A DNA stretch of 64,000 nucleotides from Gemmatimonadota bacterium. GTDB taxonomy: Bacteria > Gemmatimonadota > Gemmatimonadetes > Gemmatimonadales > Gemmatimonadaceae. A program made the translations under genes and the position numbers. The notes beneath the pieces were generated by a model. That model did not search any database and was not told the origin of the DNA. It saw only the letters and a program-made list of their open reading frames with translations. Of this stretch, positions 7,625 to 16,322 are shown piece by piece; position 1 is the first letter of the stretch, and each line of letters opens with the position of its first letter. The stretch covers positions 744,001 through 808,000 of the forward strand of contig JADJRJ010000030.1 in the NCBI GenBank assembly GCA_016712265.1, read 5' to 3'.

Positions 7625-9718
7625 ATGCTGAGACGACGCGTTCTGATCGCTCTGGTAGCGTTGGGCTGGGGTCTCCTGGCCCTAGTCGCTGTGCCAGCCA
7701 CCATTCGGTCCGCCTATAGGCGGGAGTCCCTTGAGGTTCTGAACCAGGCCATCAGCGGCCGCGAAGTCCACCTCGTACAGCACTACTTGGGATTGTGGTA
7801 CCGGGCCGCCGCGCTCCTTTCCGCCCTGATGTTCGTGGCGATCGTCGCGGCACGGTATGGCCCGTCGTTCGTCGGCCGCTGCCGCGAACGCTTCCACAAG
7901 CGCGGGGCCACGGCTGTACCGGAGTTCGAGTCCCGACCACTGTTGGCGGCCACGGGGGTGGCAGCCCTCTCGTTCGGGATGCTGGAAGCCGCCGTCTCGT
8001 ACCTTCGTTCCAATCTACTGTTTGAGCCCGGCGGTGAGGACACCCCGGCCGAGGCGCTGTGGATGGCTCCGCTGGATGCCGTCGCACTGGCTGTACTCGT
8101 GGTACTGCTCCTGCTCCTGCTCCAGCGCGCATCGGGGGGGCGGCTCCGCGCGGGTCGTCTGGCTTTGCCCATCGTCCTCGCCCTCGGTGTCGCGGGAGTC
8201 ATGCTCGCGTTCAAGGTTCTGCTGCACCCGGTAGCCATGGCGCTCCTCAGCATCGGCGCCGGATCCGCCGGATCCCGGCTGGCCTCCCTGTTCACGCCGG
8301 AGATCAGGCAGCATGCCGACCGCTGGTTGGTGCGGGGTGCAGGCGTGTTCCTTCTCCTCCCGTTGGTGCCAGCGACCTTCCGAGTGATCGGCAGCTCCAT
8401 GAGAGTGGACGGCGCGGCCCCTGCTCGGGCGGATGGTCCGAACGTCATCGTCCTGATCTGGGACACCGTTCGCGCCGCGAACCTGTCGCTCCATGGGTAC
8501 TCACGTCCGACGTCGCCGGTCCTGGACTCGGTGGCGACGCACGGGGTCGCGTTCGACTGGGCCTTCGCAACGGCGCCGTGGTCGCTCCCCTCCCACGCTG
8601 GGATGATGACCGGACGGCTTCCACACGAGCTGAGCACGGGCTTCCGACTCCCGATGGACGCGCGGTACCCAACAATTGGCGAGGTCATGCAACGTGCGGG
8701 ATACGCCACCGCGGGATTCACGGCCAACCTCGTGTATGGCTCGGCGAAATTCGGGATCGGCCGCGGCCTGCAGCACTATGACGACCAGCCGCCGGTCTCC
8801 GCCGTCCTGGTGGCGGCGCGAGGACAGTTGACGCGGCGCTTGATGGAGCGGGTTCGGGAGGCGCAAGGTACGCAGCAGCGGATGTTCCGGCGGCGCGCGG
8901 ACCATGTCAACGCATCATTCTTCCGCTGGATCGATGGGCTTCCGGATCGGCCGTTCCTCGCGGTGCTGAATCACTTCGACGCGCACGAACCCTACGCTCC
9001 GCCGCCGCCATTCAACAGGACGTTCTCCGCCCCCGGCGAGCGCTACTGGATCCACGACGCGACGGCTCCCGTCCCCGACTCTGCGACGCTCATCCAGCTC
9101 CGGAACGCGTACGATGGCGGGATTCGTTACCTCGACGCACAACTGGAGGCCTTGCTCGCGGGGCTGCGGGCCCGCGGAAAGCTCGACCGAACGATCCTGA
9201 TCATCACGAGCGATCATGGCGAGGAATTCGGCGAGCATGGCAATGCGGTCTACGGCCACATGAAGAGCCTGTACAATGGCGTCTTGCACGTGCCGATGGT
9301 CATTGTTGCCCCAGGCCTGCTGCCTGCAGGGACACGCTCGGACACCCCGGTGAGCATCCGCGACATTCCCGCGACCATCGTGGACCTCACTGGAGTGCGC
9401 GACACCGCGTCGTTCCCCGGCCGCTCCCTCGCTGCCGCGCTGCGCGACTCCGTCCCAAGCGGGGAGGCGTTCTCCGTGATCGAGCGACATCCGTACGGCC
9501 GTCCGGCATGGCCGTCGTCGGGTGGCGATCTCTACGCGGCCGTCGAGGGACACATGAAGCTGATCCAGAGCCGCAAGTCCTCGTTGCTATTCGACCTCGA
9601 CGCCGACTACATGGAACGGCGTGACATCAGTGCGGAGCAGCCTGACATCGCACGTCAGCTGTACGCGGCGTTGGACAGCGTCTTCGGCCCGTTAGGCAAG
9701 CGCCGGGCGCGTCGCTGA
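7625..9718 (+). CDS. Membrane-anchored sulfatase/alkaline-phosphatase-superfamily protein
   Basis: Probable hydrolase or phosphoglycerol-transferase-like enzyme facing the periplasm. Several hydrophobic segments (about 7-24, 60-75, 107-122, 148-168, 180-212, 240-255) precede a soluble domain that begins NVIVLIWDTVRA (273-284). The nucleophile region reads APWSLPSHAGMMTGR (317-331): serine sits where sulfatases have the formylglycine cysteine, and histidine replaces the arginine of C/S-X-P-X-R. Metal-site motifs NHFDAHEPY (449-457) and TSDHGEEFGEHG (528-539) are intact. Sulfatase activity is therefore not assured. It is a lone plus-strand gene between minus-strand rny and zapA, ending seven bases from zapA. 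Confidence 0.8.
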   Translation: MLRRRVLIALVALGWGLLALVAVPATIRSAYRRESLEVLNQAISGREVHLVQHYLGLWYRAAALLSALMFVAIVAARYGPSFVGRCRERFHKRGATAVPEFESRPLLAATGVAALSFGMLEAAVSYLRSNLLFEPGGEDTPAEALWMAPLDAVALAVLVVLLLLLLQRASGGRLRAGRLALPIVLALGVAGVMLAFKVLLHPVAMALLSIGAGSAGSRLASLFTPEIRQHADRWLVRGAGVFLLLPLVPATFRVIGSSMRVDGAAPARADGPNVIVLIWDTVRAANLSLHGYSRPTSPVLDSVATHGVAFDWAFATAPWSLPSHAGMMTGRLPHELSTGFRLPMDARYPTIGEVMQRAGYATAGFTANLVYGSAKFGIGRGLQHYDDQPPVSAVLVAARGQLTRRLMERVREAQGTQQRMFRRRADHVNASFFRWIDGLPDRPFLAVLNHFDAHEPYAPPPPFNRTFSAPGERYWIHDATAPVPDSATLIQLRNAYDGGIRYLDAQLEALLAGLRARGKLDRTILIITSDHGEEFGEHGNAVYGHMKSLYNGVLHVPMVIVAPGLLPAGTRSDTPVSIRDIPATIVDLTGVRDTASFPGRSLAAALRDSVPSGEAFSVIERHPYGRPAWPSSGGDLYAAVEGHMKLIQSRKSSLLFDLDADYMERRDISAEQPDIARQLYAALDSVFGPLGKRRARR

Positions 9719-9725
9719 CCCGACC

Positions 9726-10046
9726 TCACGTTACAGCCGGAAAATCCCCGCTTTCGCCGCGCTTCGCCGGCGGGAGCCATCGACGTACCTCGGTCGAAAG
9801 CGCGTCGATCTCGTCTTCGACATCCTGACGCGCCGCCCGGGACTTCAGTAGTTGGTCGGTGATCTGCAGGGCCGCCAGGATCGCCGCCTTTTGCATTTCG
9901 ATCACCGGGCTCGTATTCAAGACCTGCTTGATCGCCCGGTCGACGTGCTCGGCAACGGCCCGGGTGTGCTCCGGGGTCTCGTCGCTCCGGATCGTGAACT
10001 CCTCCCCGACAATCGAGACCTTGACCGCGTGGCGTTTTTCGCTCAC
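9726..10046 (-). CDS. zapA: Cell division protein ZapA
   Basis: Small FtsZ-associated protein that cross-links protofilaments in the Z ring. The 106 residues have the family fold: N-terminal strands (VKVSIVGEEFTIRSDETPEHTRAVAEHVDR) followed by a helix and coiled coil (MQKAAILAALQITDQLLK). The ATG overlaps the stop of the upstream coiled-coil gene (ATGA), so the two are co-translated. It ends seven bases from the convergent sulfatase-like gene. Confidence 0.93.
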   Translation of the reverse strand: MSEKRHAVKVSIVGEEFTIRSDETPEHTRAVAEHVDRAIKQVLNTSPVIEMQKAAILAALQITDQLLKSRAARQDVEDEIDALSTEVRRWLPPAKRGESGDFPAVT

Positions 10047-10345
10047 GGGGCCCCCGTTCCCGACGGCCCGACGGGACGCGAACCCTGCTGACGGACAAAC
10101 TTCACACGTGCCGCCAGCTGCCGGGTTCGGTTGGCCCCGAACGCCAGCCGCGACTTGAGTTCGGCATTCTCGAGCTCGAGAGCGCGGACCCGCTCCAAGG
10201 TCGCTAGATCACTGCCGACCGTCGCGGCGCCCTCTAGCGCGCGGACGCGTGCTTCGGCTGCCTGCGCCCGGCGCCGGAATCCGGCCAACTCATCGCCGAG
10301 GGCGCGAACCAGCGCATCCAACTGCCGCAACGCAGGTGAGGCCAC
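10043..10345 (-). CDS. Coiled-coil protein upstream of zapA, ZapB-like by position
   Basis: Small protein of 100 residues, helical throughout, with a heptad pattern from about residue 8 to 75 (LRQLDALVRALGDELAGFRR, then LERVRALELENAELKSRL) and a short basic, proline-containing tail. No catalytic motif. The GTG at 10345 lies seven bases after the pheT stop and has GAGGGAG about 11 bases upstream; the gene ends in an ATGA overlap with zapA. Coupling to zapA and the shape suggest a division-associated coiled coil comparable to ZapB. That role is inference, since such sequences are weakly conserved. Confidence 0.75.
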   Translation of the reverse strand: MASPALRQLDALVRALGDELAGFRRRAQAAEARVRALEGAATVGSDLATLERVRALELENAELKSRLAFGANRTRQLAARVKFVRQQGSRPVGPSGTGAP

Positions 10346-10352
10346 GGGGCCT

Positions 10353-12809
10353 TCAGCTCCCTCTCGGACGGATTCCAAGTTCCTTCTCCAGTGTTTGGAC
10401 GATCTTCGCGCGTCGTCCTTCGACTTCCTTGTCGCGAAGTGTGCGACTCGGATCACGGAAGGTCAATCGCCATGCAACCGATCGATGCCCCTCGGGAAGT
10501 CCCGTCCCGCGGTACTCGTCGAACAGGCGCAGGGACTCCAGCAAGGCGCCTGCAGCCCCGCGGATGACGGCCTCAACCGCGCCGGCCGCGATGTCGGGCG
10601 GGAGGACGAGGGCAAGATCAAACTCGGCCGCGGGTTGCGTGGGCAGCGCGCGGTAGGTCGGGTGTGCGGTCGCCGAAGGCGCCGCCATTGGTGGCGCCGC
10701 GTGGGTTCCCGGCGGCGTGACATCTGCGGAATCCAGCGTCCCGATCCACAGCTCAATGCCAAACGCCTCATGGGCCCATACCGGCCGATCGAGGTCCACG
10801 CGGAAGACCCGCGCCACTTCCTCTCCGTTGGCGTGTACGCGCCACAAGTCGCCGCCACCGTGGCCTGGCTCCACCGACATGGCCCCCGCATGGGCCATCG
10901 GCACGAGGCGTTCCGCGAGGGCGCGTGCGTCCCATGCATCGATCGCCGGCGGTTCCGGCTCGGTGAAGTGGGGGGGCCGCCGCCACCCCATCAGCAGCAC
11001 ACCAGCGTGAAGAGACTCCACCGGCAACCGGTCATCTGTCTTGCGAAACACCGATCCGACCTCGAACAGCCGGACATTGCCTTCCATGCGCGTCAGGTTG
11101 TACTCCGCCCGACGGGCGAGGGATTCGGCCACCGTGTGGCGCAGGTGCGGCTCGTCCTCGGCCAACGGGTTGGCCACGCGGACGTGCGTCGCGTCATCCC
11201 CGCGCACAAACGGCATCGGTCGCACCTCGTGGAGTCCTGCCGCAACAAGCTCGGCCTGCAGGCGACGCGTGACCACGGCATACGGGTGCTCCGGCACGGC
11301 ACCCGGCCGGAACGGGGTGAGAGCGTCGGGCAATCGGTCGTACCCGCGCAAGCGCGCGACTTCCTCCACCAGGTCGGCATCCCGCACCACGTCGCGACGC
11401 CACGTGGGCGGCTGCACCTGAAGGGTGTCCCCCTCGCGCGTCGTGGCGAACCCAATGGCGCGCAACAGGTCGGCAACTTCCTCGGCGGAGACCACATCAC
11501 CCAGCAGGCGCCCGAGGCGCGTGACGCTGAGCGACACCGGCGCAGGTGGCGGCGGTGCCTCGCCGACATCCACGATCCCCTCGACGCGCCCGCCAGCCAC
11601 CGAGACCAGCAACTGCGCCGCGGCTGCCAGCGCCGCCGCCGTGCCCGCCGCATCCACGCCGCGCTCAAACCGGTGGGCGGCGTCCGTCTGGATGCCTAAC
11701 GCGCGCCGCGTCCGACGGGTCGTCCGGGCGTCGAACGCCGCGACCTCGAGGACCACGTCGGTGGTGGTCGGCGTTACCTCGCTCTCGCGTCCCCCGATGA
11801 CGCCCGCAATGGCCACGGCCCGGTCGGCATCGGCAATCACCGTCATCTCCGGCTGCAGCGCCCGCTCCACGCCGTCGAGCGCGAGAAGCCGCTCTCCCTC
11901 GCGCGCCCCGCGGATCACCAGCGTCGCCTGTCCGAGGCGCGCGAGGTCGAAGGCGTGCATCGGCTGTCCGGCAGCGTGCAGCATGTAGTTGGTTACATCC
12001 ACGACATTGCTGATGCTGCGGGCACCGACCGACGCCAGGCGATTCACGAGCCACTCCGGCGAGGGGCCAACGGTGACGCCGCGCACCACGGCGGCCATGT
12101 ACCGCGGGCACCCCGCCCGGTCCTCCAGCCGGACCTGGACCCCACCGGCCGTGGCCGCCTCGCGGCCACGGGTCGCGGCGGGAAGTGTGAGCGCGGCGCC
12201 CCCGGCCTCGCTGGCCACCACGTCCACGAGCGGGCGCAGCCGGGTCCGTGTGAGGGCCGCCACCTCCCGCGCCATCCCCAGCTGCGAGAAGAGGTCCGGG
12301 CGGTTCGGGAGGACGTCCACGTCGAGGCACGTGTCGCCCACGGGAAGCGCCGCTAACAACGAAGTGCCGGTCGGCACATCCAGGTCGAGCGGCATGATCC
12401 CGTCGTGGTCCTCACCGAGCCCCAACTCGCGGGCCGAACACAACATGCCGGTGGACCATTCGCCCCGGATCTTGCGCCGCTCGATCAGGATGCCGCCCTT
12501 GTTGCCGGTGGGCATGACCGTCCCGACCCGCGCAAACGGGTAGAGGGTTCCCGCCACAACGTTGGGCGCCCCGCACACCACGTCGAGCAGCGCGCCGGTC
12601 CCGTCATCCACCTTGGTGACCCACAGGTGGTCCGAGTTCGGGTGACGCCCCGCCTCCACCACGCGAGCCACCACGATGGGGACAAGGTCCGCACGCAGCG
12701 GAGTCAGGGCGTCGATGGTCGCGACGTGACGGCCAATCAGCGCCGCGAGGTCGGTCGCCGATCGATCGTGCGGGACCAGGGCGCGCAACCAGTCGTGTGA
12801 GTAGAGCAC
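10353..12809 (-). CDS. pheT: Phenylalanine-tRNA ligase beta subunit
   Basis: Beta subunit of the heterotetrameric phenylalanyl-tRNA synthetase. The 818 residues contain, in order, the EMAP-like tRNA-binding domain (VVEAGRHPNSDHLWVTKVD through STGMLCSARELGLGEDHDGI), the B3/B4 editing region, the B5 domain, the catalytic-like core and the C-terminal anticodon-binding fold (YPQ-like AEFDLALVLPPDIAAGAVEAVI). GTG start, 49 bases after pheS. The coiled-coil gene and zapA follow directly. Confidence 0.96.
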   Translation of the reverse strand: MLYSHDWLRALVPHDRSATDLAALIGRHVATIDALTPLRADLVPIVVARVVEAGRHPNSDHLWVTKVDDGTGALLDVVCGAPNVVAGTLYPFARVGTVMPTGNKGGILIERRKIRGEWSTGMLCSARELGLGEDHDGIMPLDLDVPTGTSLLAALPVGDTCLDVDVLPNRPDLFSQLGMAREVAALTRTRLRPLVDVVASEAGGAALTLPAATRGREAATAGGVQVRLEDRAGCPRYMAAVVRGVTVGPSPEWLVNRLASVGARSISNVVDVTNYMLHAAGQPMHAFDLARLGQATLVIRGAREGERLLALDGVERALQPEMTVIADADRAVAIAGVIGGRESEVTPTTTDVVLEVAAFDARTTRRTRRALGIQTDAAHRFERGVDAAGTAAALAAAAQLLVSVAGGRVEGIVDVGEAPPPPAPVSLSVTRLGRLLGDVVSAEEVADLLRAIGFATTREGDTLQVQPPTWRRDVVRDADLVEEVARLRGYDRLPDALTPFRPGAVPEHPYAVVTRRLQAELVAAGLHEVRPMPFVRGDDATHVRVANPLAEDEPHLRHTVAESLARRAEYNLTRMEGNVRLFEVGSVFRKTDDRLPVESLHAGVLLMGWRRPPHFTEPEPPAIDAWDARALAERLVPMAHAGAMSVEPGHGGGDLWRVHANGEEVARVFRVDLDRPVWAHEAFGIELWIGTLDSADVTPPGTHAAPPMAAPSATAHPTYRALPTQPAAEFDLALVLPPDIAAGAVEAVIRGAAGALLESLRLFDEYRGTGLPEGHRSVAWRLTFRDPSRTLRDKEVEGRRAKIVQTLEKELGIRPRGS

Positions 12810-12858
12810 GGTGAGTCAGGAAACGGGAACGTCGATGGCAGGGCGAGCCAACAACTCG

Positions 12859-13869
12859 TCAGGCGAACTGCTCCAGGAAACGCACATCGGAATCGTACAG
12901 AAGGCGAATGTCCGGGATCCCGTAGCGTGACATGGCGATGCGGGCCGGCCCCATGCCGAACGCCCAACCACTGTAACGCTGGCTGTCGAGCCCGGCGGCT
13001 TCGATCACCGCGGGGTGGACGAGCCCGGTCCCCATGATCTCCACCCATCGAAGACCGCGGCCATCCCCGAGGTCAATCTCGACATCCATCTGGGCGGACG
13101 GCTCCGTGAACGGAAAGAAGGACGGCCCGAATCGCGTGCGCGTCGTCGCGCCGTAAAACCGCTTGGCGAAATGCGTCAGCGTCGCCTTGAGGTCAGCGAA
13201 CGAGATCCCCTCATCGATCGCCAGTCCCTCGATTTGGGCGAACGCTGGGGCGTGTGTCGCATCAAAGAAGTCGCGGCGATACACGTTGCCCGGCGCCAGC
13301 ACCCGGATGGGTGGGTTCCATCGCTGCATCGTGCGCACCTGCACCGGCGAGGTGTGCGTCCGCAGCAGTGTCCCCGTCCCCAGGTACAACGTGTCGTGCA
13401 TGTCCATCGCGGGATGATCGGGGGGAAAGTTCAGCGCCCCGAAGTTGTACCACTCGGTCTCGGCCTCAGGCCCAAGCGCGATGGTGAAGCCCAACTCGCG
13501 AAAGATGTCGGTGATCTCGTCGATGACGAGGGTGACCGGATGCCGGCTGCCACGCCACGCGGGACGTCCGGGCATGGTGAGGTCCAGCCCCGGTCCACTG
13601 GCACGGGCCGCCTGCAATTCGCCAGCGCGCGCATCGAGCGCCGCTTCCACCGCCTGCTTCAGCGCATTGATGGCGGCGCCGGCCGAGCGGCGATCCTCGG
13701 CGGGCAGGGTGGGCAACGCTGCCATGAGGTTCGTGACGCGCCCCCCCTTTCGGCCGATCAACTGGGTCCGGAGCTCGGTCCAGGCCTCCGTGGTGGGCGC
13801 CGCGGCGATATCGCCGAGCGCGGCGGCACGGAGGTCGTCACATGCGGAGAGGAGTTCGGCGAGTGTCAC
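12859..13869 (-). CDS. pheS: Phenylalanine-tRNA ligase alpha subunit
   Basis: Catalytic alpha subunit. Class II motifs are visible: HPVTLVIDEITDIFRELGF, the motif 2 region with THTSPVQVRTM and RVLAPGNVYRRDFFDATHAPAFAQIEGL, and motif 3 GWAFGMGPARIAMSRYGIPDIR. An N-terminal helical arm binds tRNA. The frame is open a further 60 bases upstream with only a TTG, so GTG at 13869 (336 residues, normal length) is chosen; no strong ribosome site is visible. It is followed by pheT. Confidence 0.94.
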   Translation of the reverse strand: MTLAELLSACDDLRAAALGDIAAAPTTEAWTELRTQLIGRKGGRVTNLMAALPTLPAEDRRSAGAAINALKQAVEAALDARAGELQAARASGPGLDLTMPGRPAWRGSRHPVTLVIDEITDIFRELGFTIALGPEAETEWYNFGALNFPPDHPAMDMHDTLYLGTGTLLRTHTSPVQVRTMQRWNPPIRVLAPGNVYRRDFFDATHAPAFAQIEGLAIDEGISFADLKATLTHFAKRFYGATTRTRFGPSFFPFTEPSAQMDVEIDLGDGRGLRWVEIMGTGLVHPAVIEAAGLDSQRYSGWAFGMGPARIAMSRYGIPDIRLLYDSDVRFLEQFA

Positions 13870-14012
13870 GGGATGGCGGAGAGGCAGACGACAGACGCGA
13901 TGACTATGCTCCCAGACTGCGGAGCGCAAGCAAACCCAACGGTGCTAACGAAGAACGGCGGGGGCGAGAGACCGCGCCACCGCCGCTCAGGTCACTGCGC
14001 CGGACGCGAAGG

Positions 14013-14372
14013 TCAGGCGGCGAGCGCAGCGCGCGCCTTTTCGGCGAGCGCGGTAAACGCCGTGGCATCATGGACCGCGAGGTCGGCCAGCACCTTGCGA
14101 TCGACCTCGATCCCGGCCTTGTGCAGGCCGTTCATGAAGACGGAGTAGCTCATGTCGTTCAGGCGTGCGGCCGCATTGATGCGCACGATCCAGAGCCGAC
14201 GGAAGTCGCGCTTCTTGTTGCGGCGATCCCGATAGGCGTATCGCCATGCCCGCTCGACCGACTCCTTGGCGGGGCCCCACAACTTGCTGCGCGCGCCAAA
14301 GTAGCCGCGCGCGGCCTTCATGTACCGGTTCTTGCGCCCGAGGCGCTTGGGATTTCCCTTGACGCGTGCCAT
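14013..14372 (-). CDS. rplT: 50S ribosomal protein L20
   Basis: Binds 23S rRNA early in large-subunit assembly; in other bacteria it also represses its own operon. The 119 residues begin MARVKGNPKRLGRKNRYMKA and contain WIVRINAAARLNDMSYSVFM, diagnostic of L20. Third gene of infC-rpmI-rplT, 12 bases after rpmI. A 143-base gap without a gene separates it from pheS; no clear terminator was seen there. Confidence 0.98.
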   Translation of the reverse strand: MARVKGNPKRLGRKNRYMKAARGYFGARSKLWGPAKESVERAWRYAYRDRRNKKRDFRRLWIVRINAAARLNDMSYSVFMNGLHKAGIEVDRKVLADLAVHDATAFTALAEKARAALAA

Positions 14373-14384
14373 TGCTCGTGCTCC

Positions 14385-14582
14385 TTAAGCCTGGATCAAA
14401 CGCTTGATGACCTTCACCTCGCCATTCGTGCCTAACGTGGCCGGACGGCGCAGGCGCCGCTTTCGCTTGGCGTCCTTCTTGGTGAGGATGTGACTCTTGT
14501 TGGCCTTCAGGCGGCGCACCTTCCCCGTCCCCGTGACGGAAAAACGCTTCTTCGCCCCCTTGTGGGTCTTCATCTTCGGCAT
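14385..14582 (-). CDS. rpmI: 50S ribosomal protein L35
   Basis: Very basic large-subunit protein of 65 residues, beginning MPKMKTHKGAKKRFSVTGTG and continuing with KANKSHILTKK, the L35 signature. It lies between infC and rplT in the conserved order. Its Leu-Gly pair TTA-GGC is part of the recurring octamer CGTTAGGC. Confidence 0.98.
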   Translation of the reverse strand: MPKMKTHKGAKKRFSVTGTGKVRRLKANKSHILTKKDAKRKRRLRRPATLGTNGEVKVIKRLIQA

Positions 14583-14600
14583 GTCGATCGTCCCAGGCCC

Positions 14601-15116
14601 CTACTTGGGGGCCAGAATCATGGTCAAAGCTTTCCCTTCCATCTTGGCTGACATCTCGATCTTCCCGACGTCCGCCAGTTCCACCGCCACCCGTTGTACT
14701 ACCGCGTGCCCAAGCTCCGGGTGTGCGATCTGCCGCCCCCGAAACATCAACGTCACCTTCACCTTGTTGCCCTCGCCGAGGAACCGCCGCGCATGGCGCA
14801 CCTTGGTCTCGAAGTCGTGATCGTCGATGCCGGGGCGGAACTTCACCTCCTTCAACTCGATCACGTGCTGCTTCTTCTTCGCCGCACGCGCCTGCTTGGC
14901 CATCTCGAACTTGTACTTCCCGAAGTCCATCACGCGGACCACGGGAGGCCGGGCGGCCGCCGCGACTTCCACCAAATCCATCCCTGCCTCGTCGGCAAGG
15001 GCCAACGCGCGATCCACTTCCATGATCCCGAGTTGGCTTCCGTCAGCACCGATTACGCGTACCGGACTAATGCGAATCTGGCGATTGACGCGAATGCGCT
15101 TGGTCGTGTCCTGAAT
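14601..15116 (-). CDS. infC: Translation initiation factor IF-3, probable AUU start
   Basis: Binds the 30S subunit and checks start codon and initiator tRNA. Both domains are present: N-terminal RIRVNRQIRISPVRVIGADGSQLGIM, linker AKKKQHVIELKEVKFRPGIDDHDF, and the C-terminal RRFLGEGNKVKVTLMFRGRQIAHPELG. A TTG at 15125 opens the frame but lies one base from the GAGG ribosome site. The ATT at 15116 has GAGG ten bases upstream and yields 171 residues. Many bacteria use AUU for infC so that IF-3 can autoregulate; that start is preferred here by inference. Confidence 0.9.
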   Translation of the reverse strand: MQDTTKRIRVNRQIRISPVRVIGADGSQLGIMEVDRALALADEAGMDLVEVAAAARPPVVRVMDFGKYKFEMAKQARAAKKKQHVIELKEVKFRPGIDDHDFETKVRHARRFLGEGNKVKVTLMFRGRQIAHPELGHAVVQRVAVELADVGKIEMSAKMEGKALTMILAPK

Positions 15117-15165
15117 AGCTGGCAATCCTCAGGTGGAGGGGTGGAGACGCCGAACGCTCGTCCCC

Positions 15166-15199
15166 GAAAATGAAAACGCGGACCCCCTGGGAGCCCGCG
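15166..15199 (-). terminator. Terminator-like hairpin in the infC leader
   Basis: On the minus strand CGCGG and CCGCG (15177-15199) close a hairpin with an inner CCC/GGG pairing, followed at once by TTTTCATTTT. It stands about 50 bases before the infC start and 240 bases after the MBL gene stop. It may end the MBL transcript or act as a leader attenuator, as is known for infC-rpmI-rplT in Bacillus. Confidence 0.55.
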
Positions 15200-15313
15200 A
15201 TGAACAACCGGCCGCTGCGCCCACGGCGCACCGGACAAGTTCATATCGAGGACTCAGACAGCTCCGCACGCGGGCCGTCAGGTGAGAGCAGCGTCTCCGC
15301 TCTACTTCAACGA

Positions 15314-15319
15314 ATTGTA
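15314..15319 (-). promoter_or_regulatory. Possible -10 box of the infC operon
   Basis: TACAAT on the minus strand matches TATAAT at five of six positions. Initiation about seven bases downstream would give a leader of roughly 190 bases carrying the hairpin at 15177-15199. No good -35 partner is visible. The rest of the gap 15126-15437 shows no gene. Confidence 0.3.
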
Positions 15320-15437
15320 GCTAAGAACCTAGAGGACAGGGACTTAGAGGGCAAGGGGAGCACCGGCCCTGAACCCATGCGCCAGCACACCCCGCCAACA
15401 TCCCACCTCCCGAAGGGGGCCCCCGCCCCCTGCCCCT

Positions 15438-16322
15438 TCACCCCTTGAGCCGGAACGCCTTCCCATCGTGCTCGATCCGCCCCCAGGGGACCTCGGCGTC
15501 GTGCTCGAAGACCAGCAGCCAACCCTCCCCGACCGCCCGGGTCAGGATGCGCCGCTTTGACTCCAGGGTCACCAGCGGCTCCACGTCGTATCCCATGATC
15601 CAGGGCAACGGCAGATGCGCAGCAGTCGGGCACACATCGCCAAGAAAGAGCGCCTTCTCCCCATCGCCCCCGTCGACCAGCACACTCTGGTGCCAAGGGG
15701 TATGCCCGCCACTCAGCACCGTCGTGATCCCTGGCACGATCTCAAGCTCCCCCTCAACCAATGTCATGGCGCCGGACGACAACAGCGAATCCCAGTTGCG
15801 GGTGAAATAACTCGCCGCGGTCCGCTCGTTCGTGTGGGTCGCCCAGTGATGTTCCCCGTGCTGCACGAAGTACCGCGCCCTCGGGAAGGATGCCACGACA
15901 CCCCCATCGGGATCGACGCGGGTGTTCCCGCCGGCGTGATCGAAGTGCAGGTGCGTGTTGATCACGACCCGGACGTCTGATGGCGTAAAGCCCAGGGCCG
16001 CCAGGCCGTCCTCAAGCCACGTCCCCCCGCCCTCGCCCGCGTTTTCGATCCCATAAATGTCGCGGAACTTGTCATTCTCCTTGTTCCCGACCCCAGTATC
16101 GATCAGCACGAGGCCAGCCTCGTGTTCGACCAGCAGACAACGCATGCCCAGCGGAATCCGGTTGCGTTCGTCCGGCCGAATGCGCTTTTCCCACAGTGGC
16201 TTGGGCACCACCCCGAACATGGCGCCGCCGTCCAACTTCTGGCCGGCGGCCTGGATGGCGTGGATCCGGAGGCGACCGAGTGTCCGCGTCTCGACCGACG
16301 GTGTGGCAGCAGAGATGGTCAT
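15438..16322 (-). CDS. MBL-fold metallo-hydrolase
   Basis: Metallo-beta-lactamase-fold hydrolase of 294 residues with a complete zinc site: HLHFDH at 124-129, a downstream GEHHW segment, GGHTPWHQ and FLGD for the bridging aspartate, and FEHD near the C-terminus. The layout (about 50 N-terminal residues, then CLLVEHEAGLVLIDTGVGN) resembles quorum-quenching lactonase-like and related soluble MBL hydrolases; the substrate cannot be told. No signal peptide. It starts inside the exonuclease stop (ATGA overlap), so the pair is co-expressed. Terminator-like sequence follows within the infC leader. Confidence 0.88.
   Translation of the reverse strand: MTISAATPSVETRTLGRLRIHAIQAAGQKLDGGAMFGVVPKPLWEKRIRPDERNRIPLGMRCLLVEHEAGLVLIDTGVGNKENDKFRDIYGIENAGEGGGTWLEDGLAALGFTPSDVRVVINTHLHFDHAGGNTRVDPDGGVVASFPRARYFVQHGEHHWATHTNERTAASYFTRNWDSLLSSGAMTLVEGELEIVPGITTVLSGGHTPWHQSVLVDGGDGEKALFLGDVCPTAAHLPLPWIMGYDVEPLVTLESKRRILTRAVGEGWLLVFEHDAEVPWGRIEHDGKAFRLKG

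Noticed and set aside
13870..14012. T-box or attenuator leader for pheST
   Set aside because: No T-box bulge sequence, no leader peptide rich in Phe and no hairpin with a T tract was recognised in the gap.
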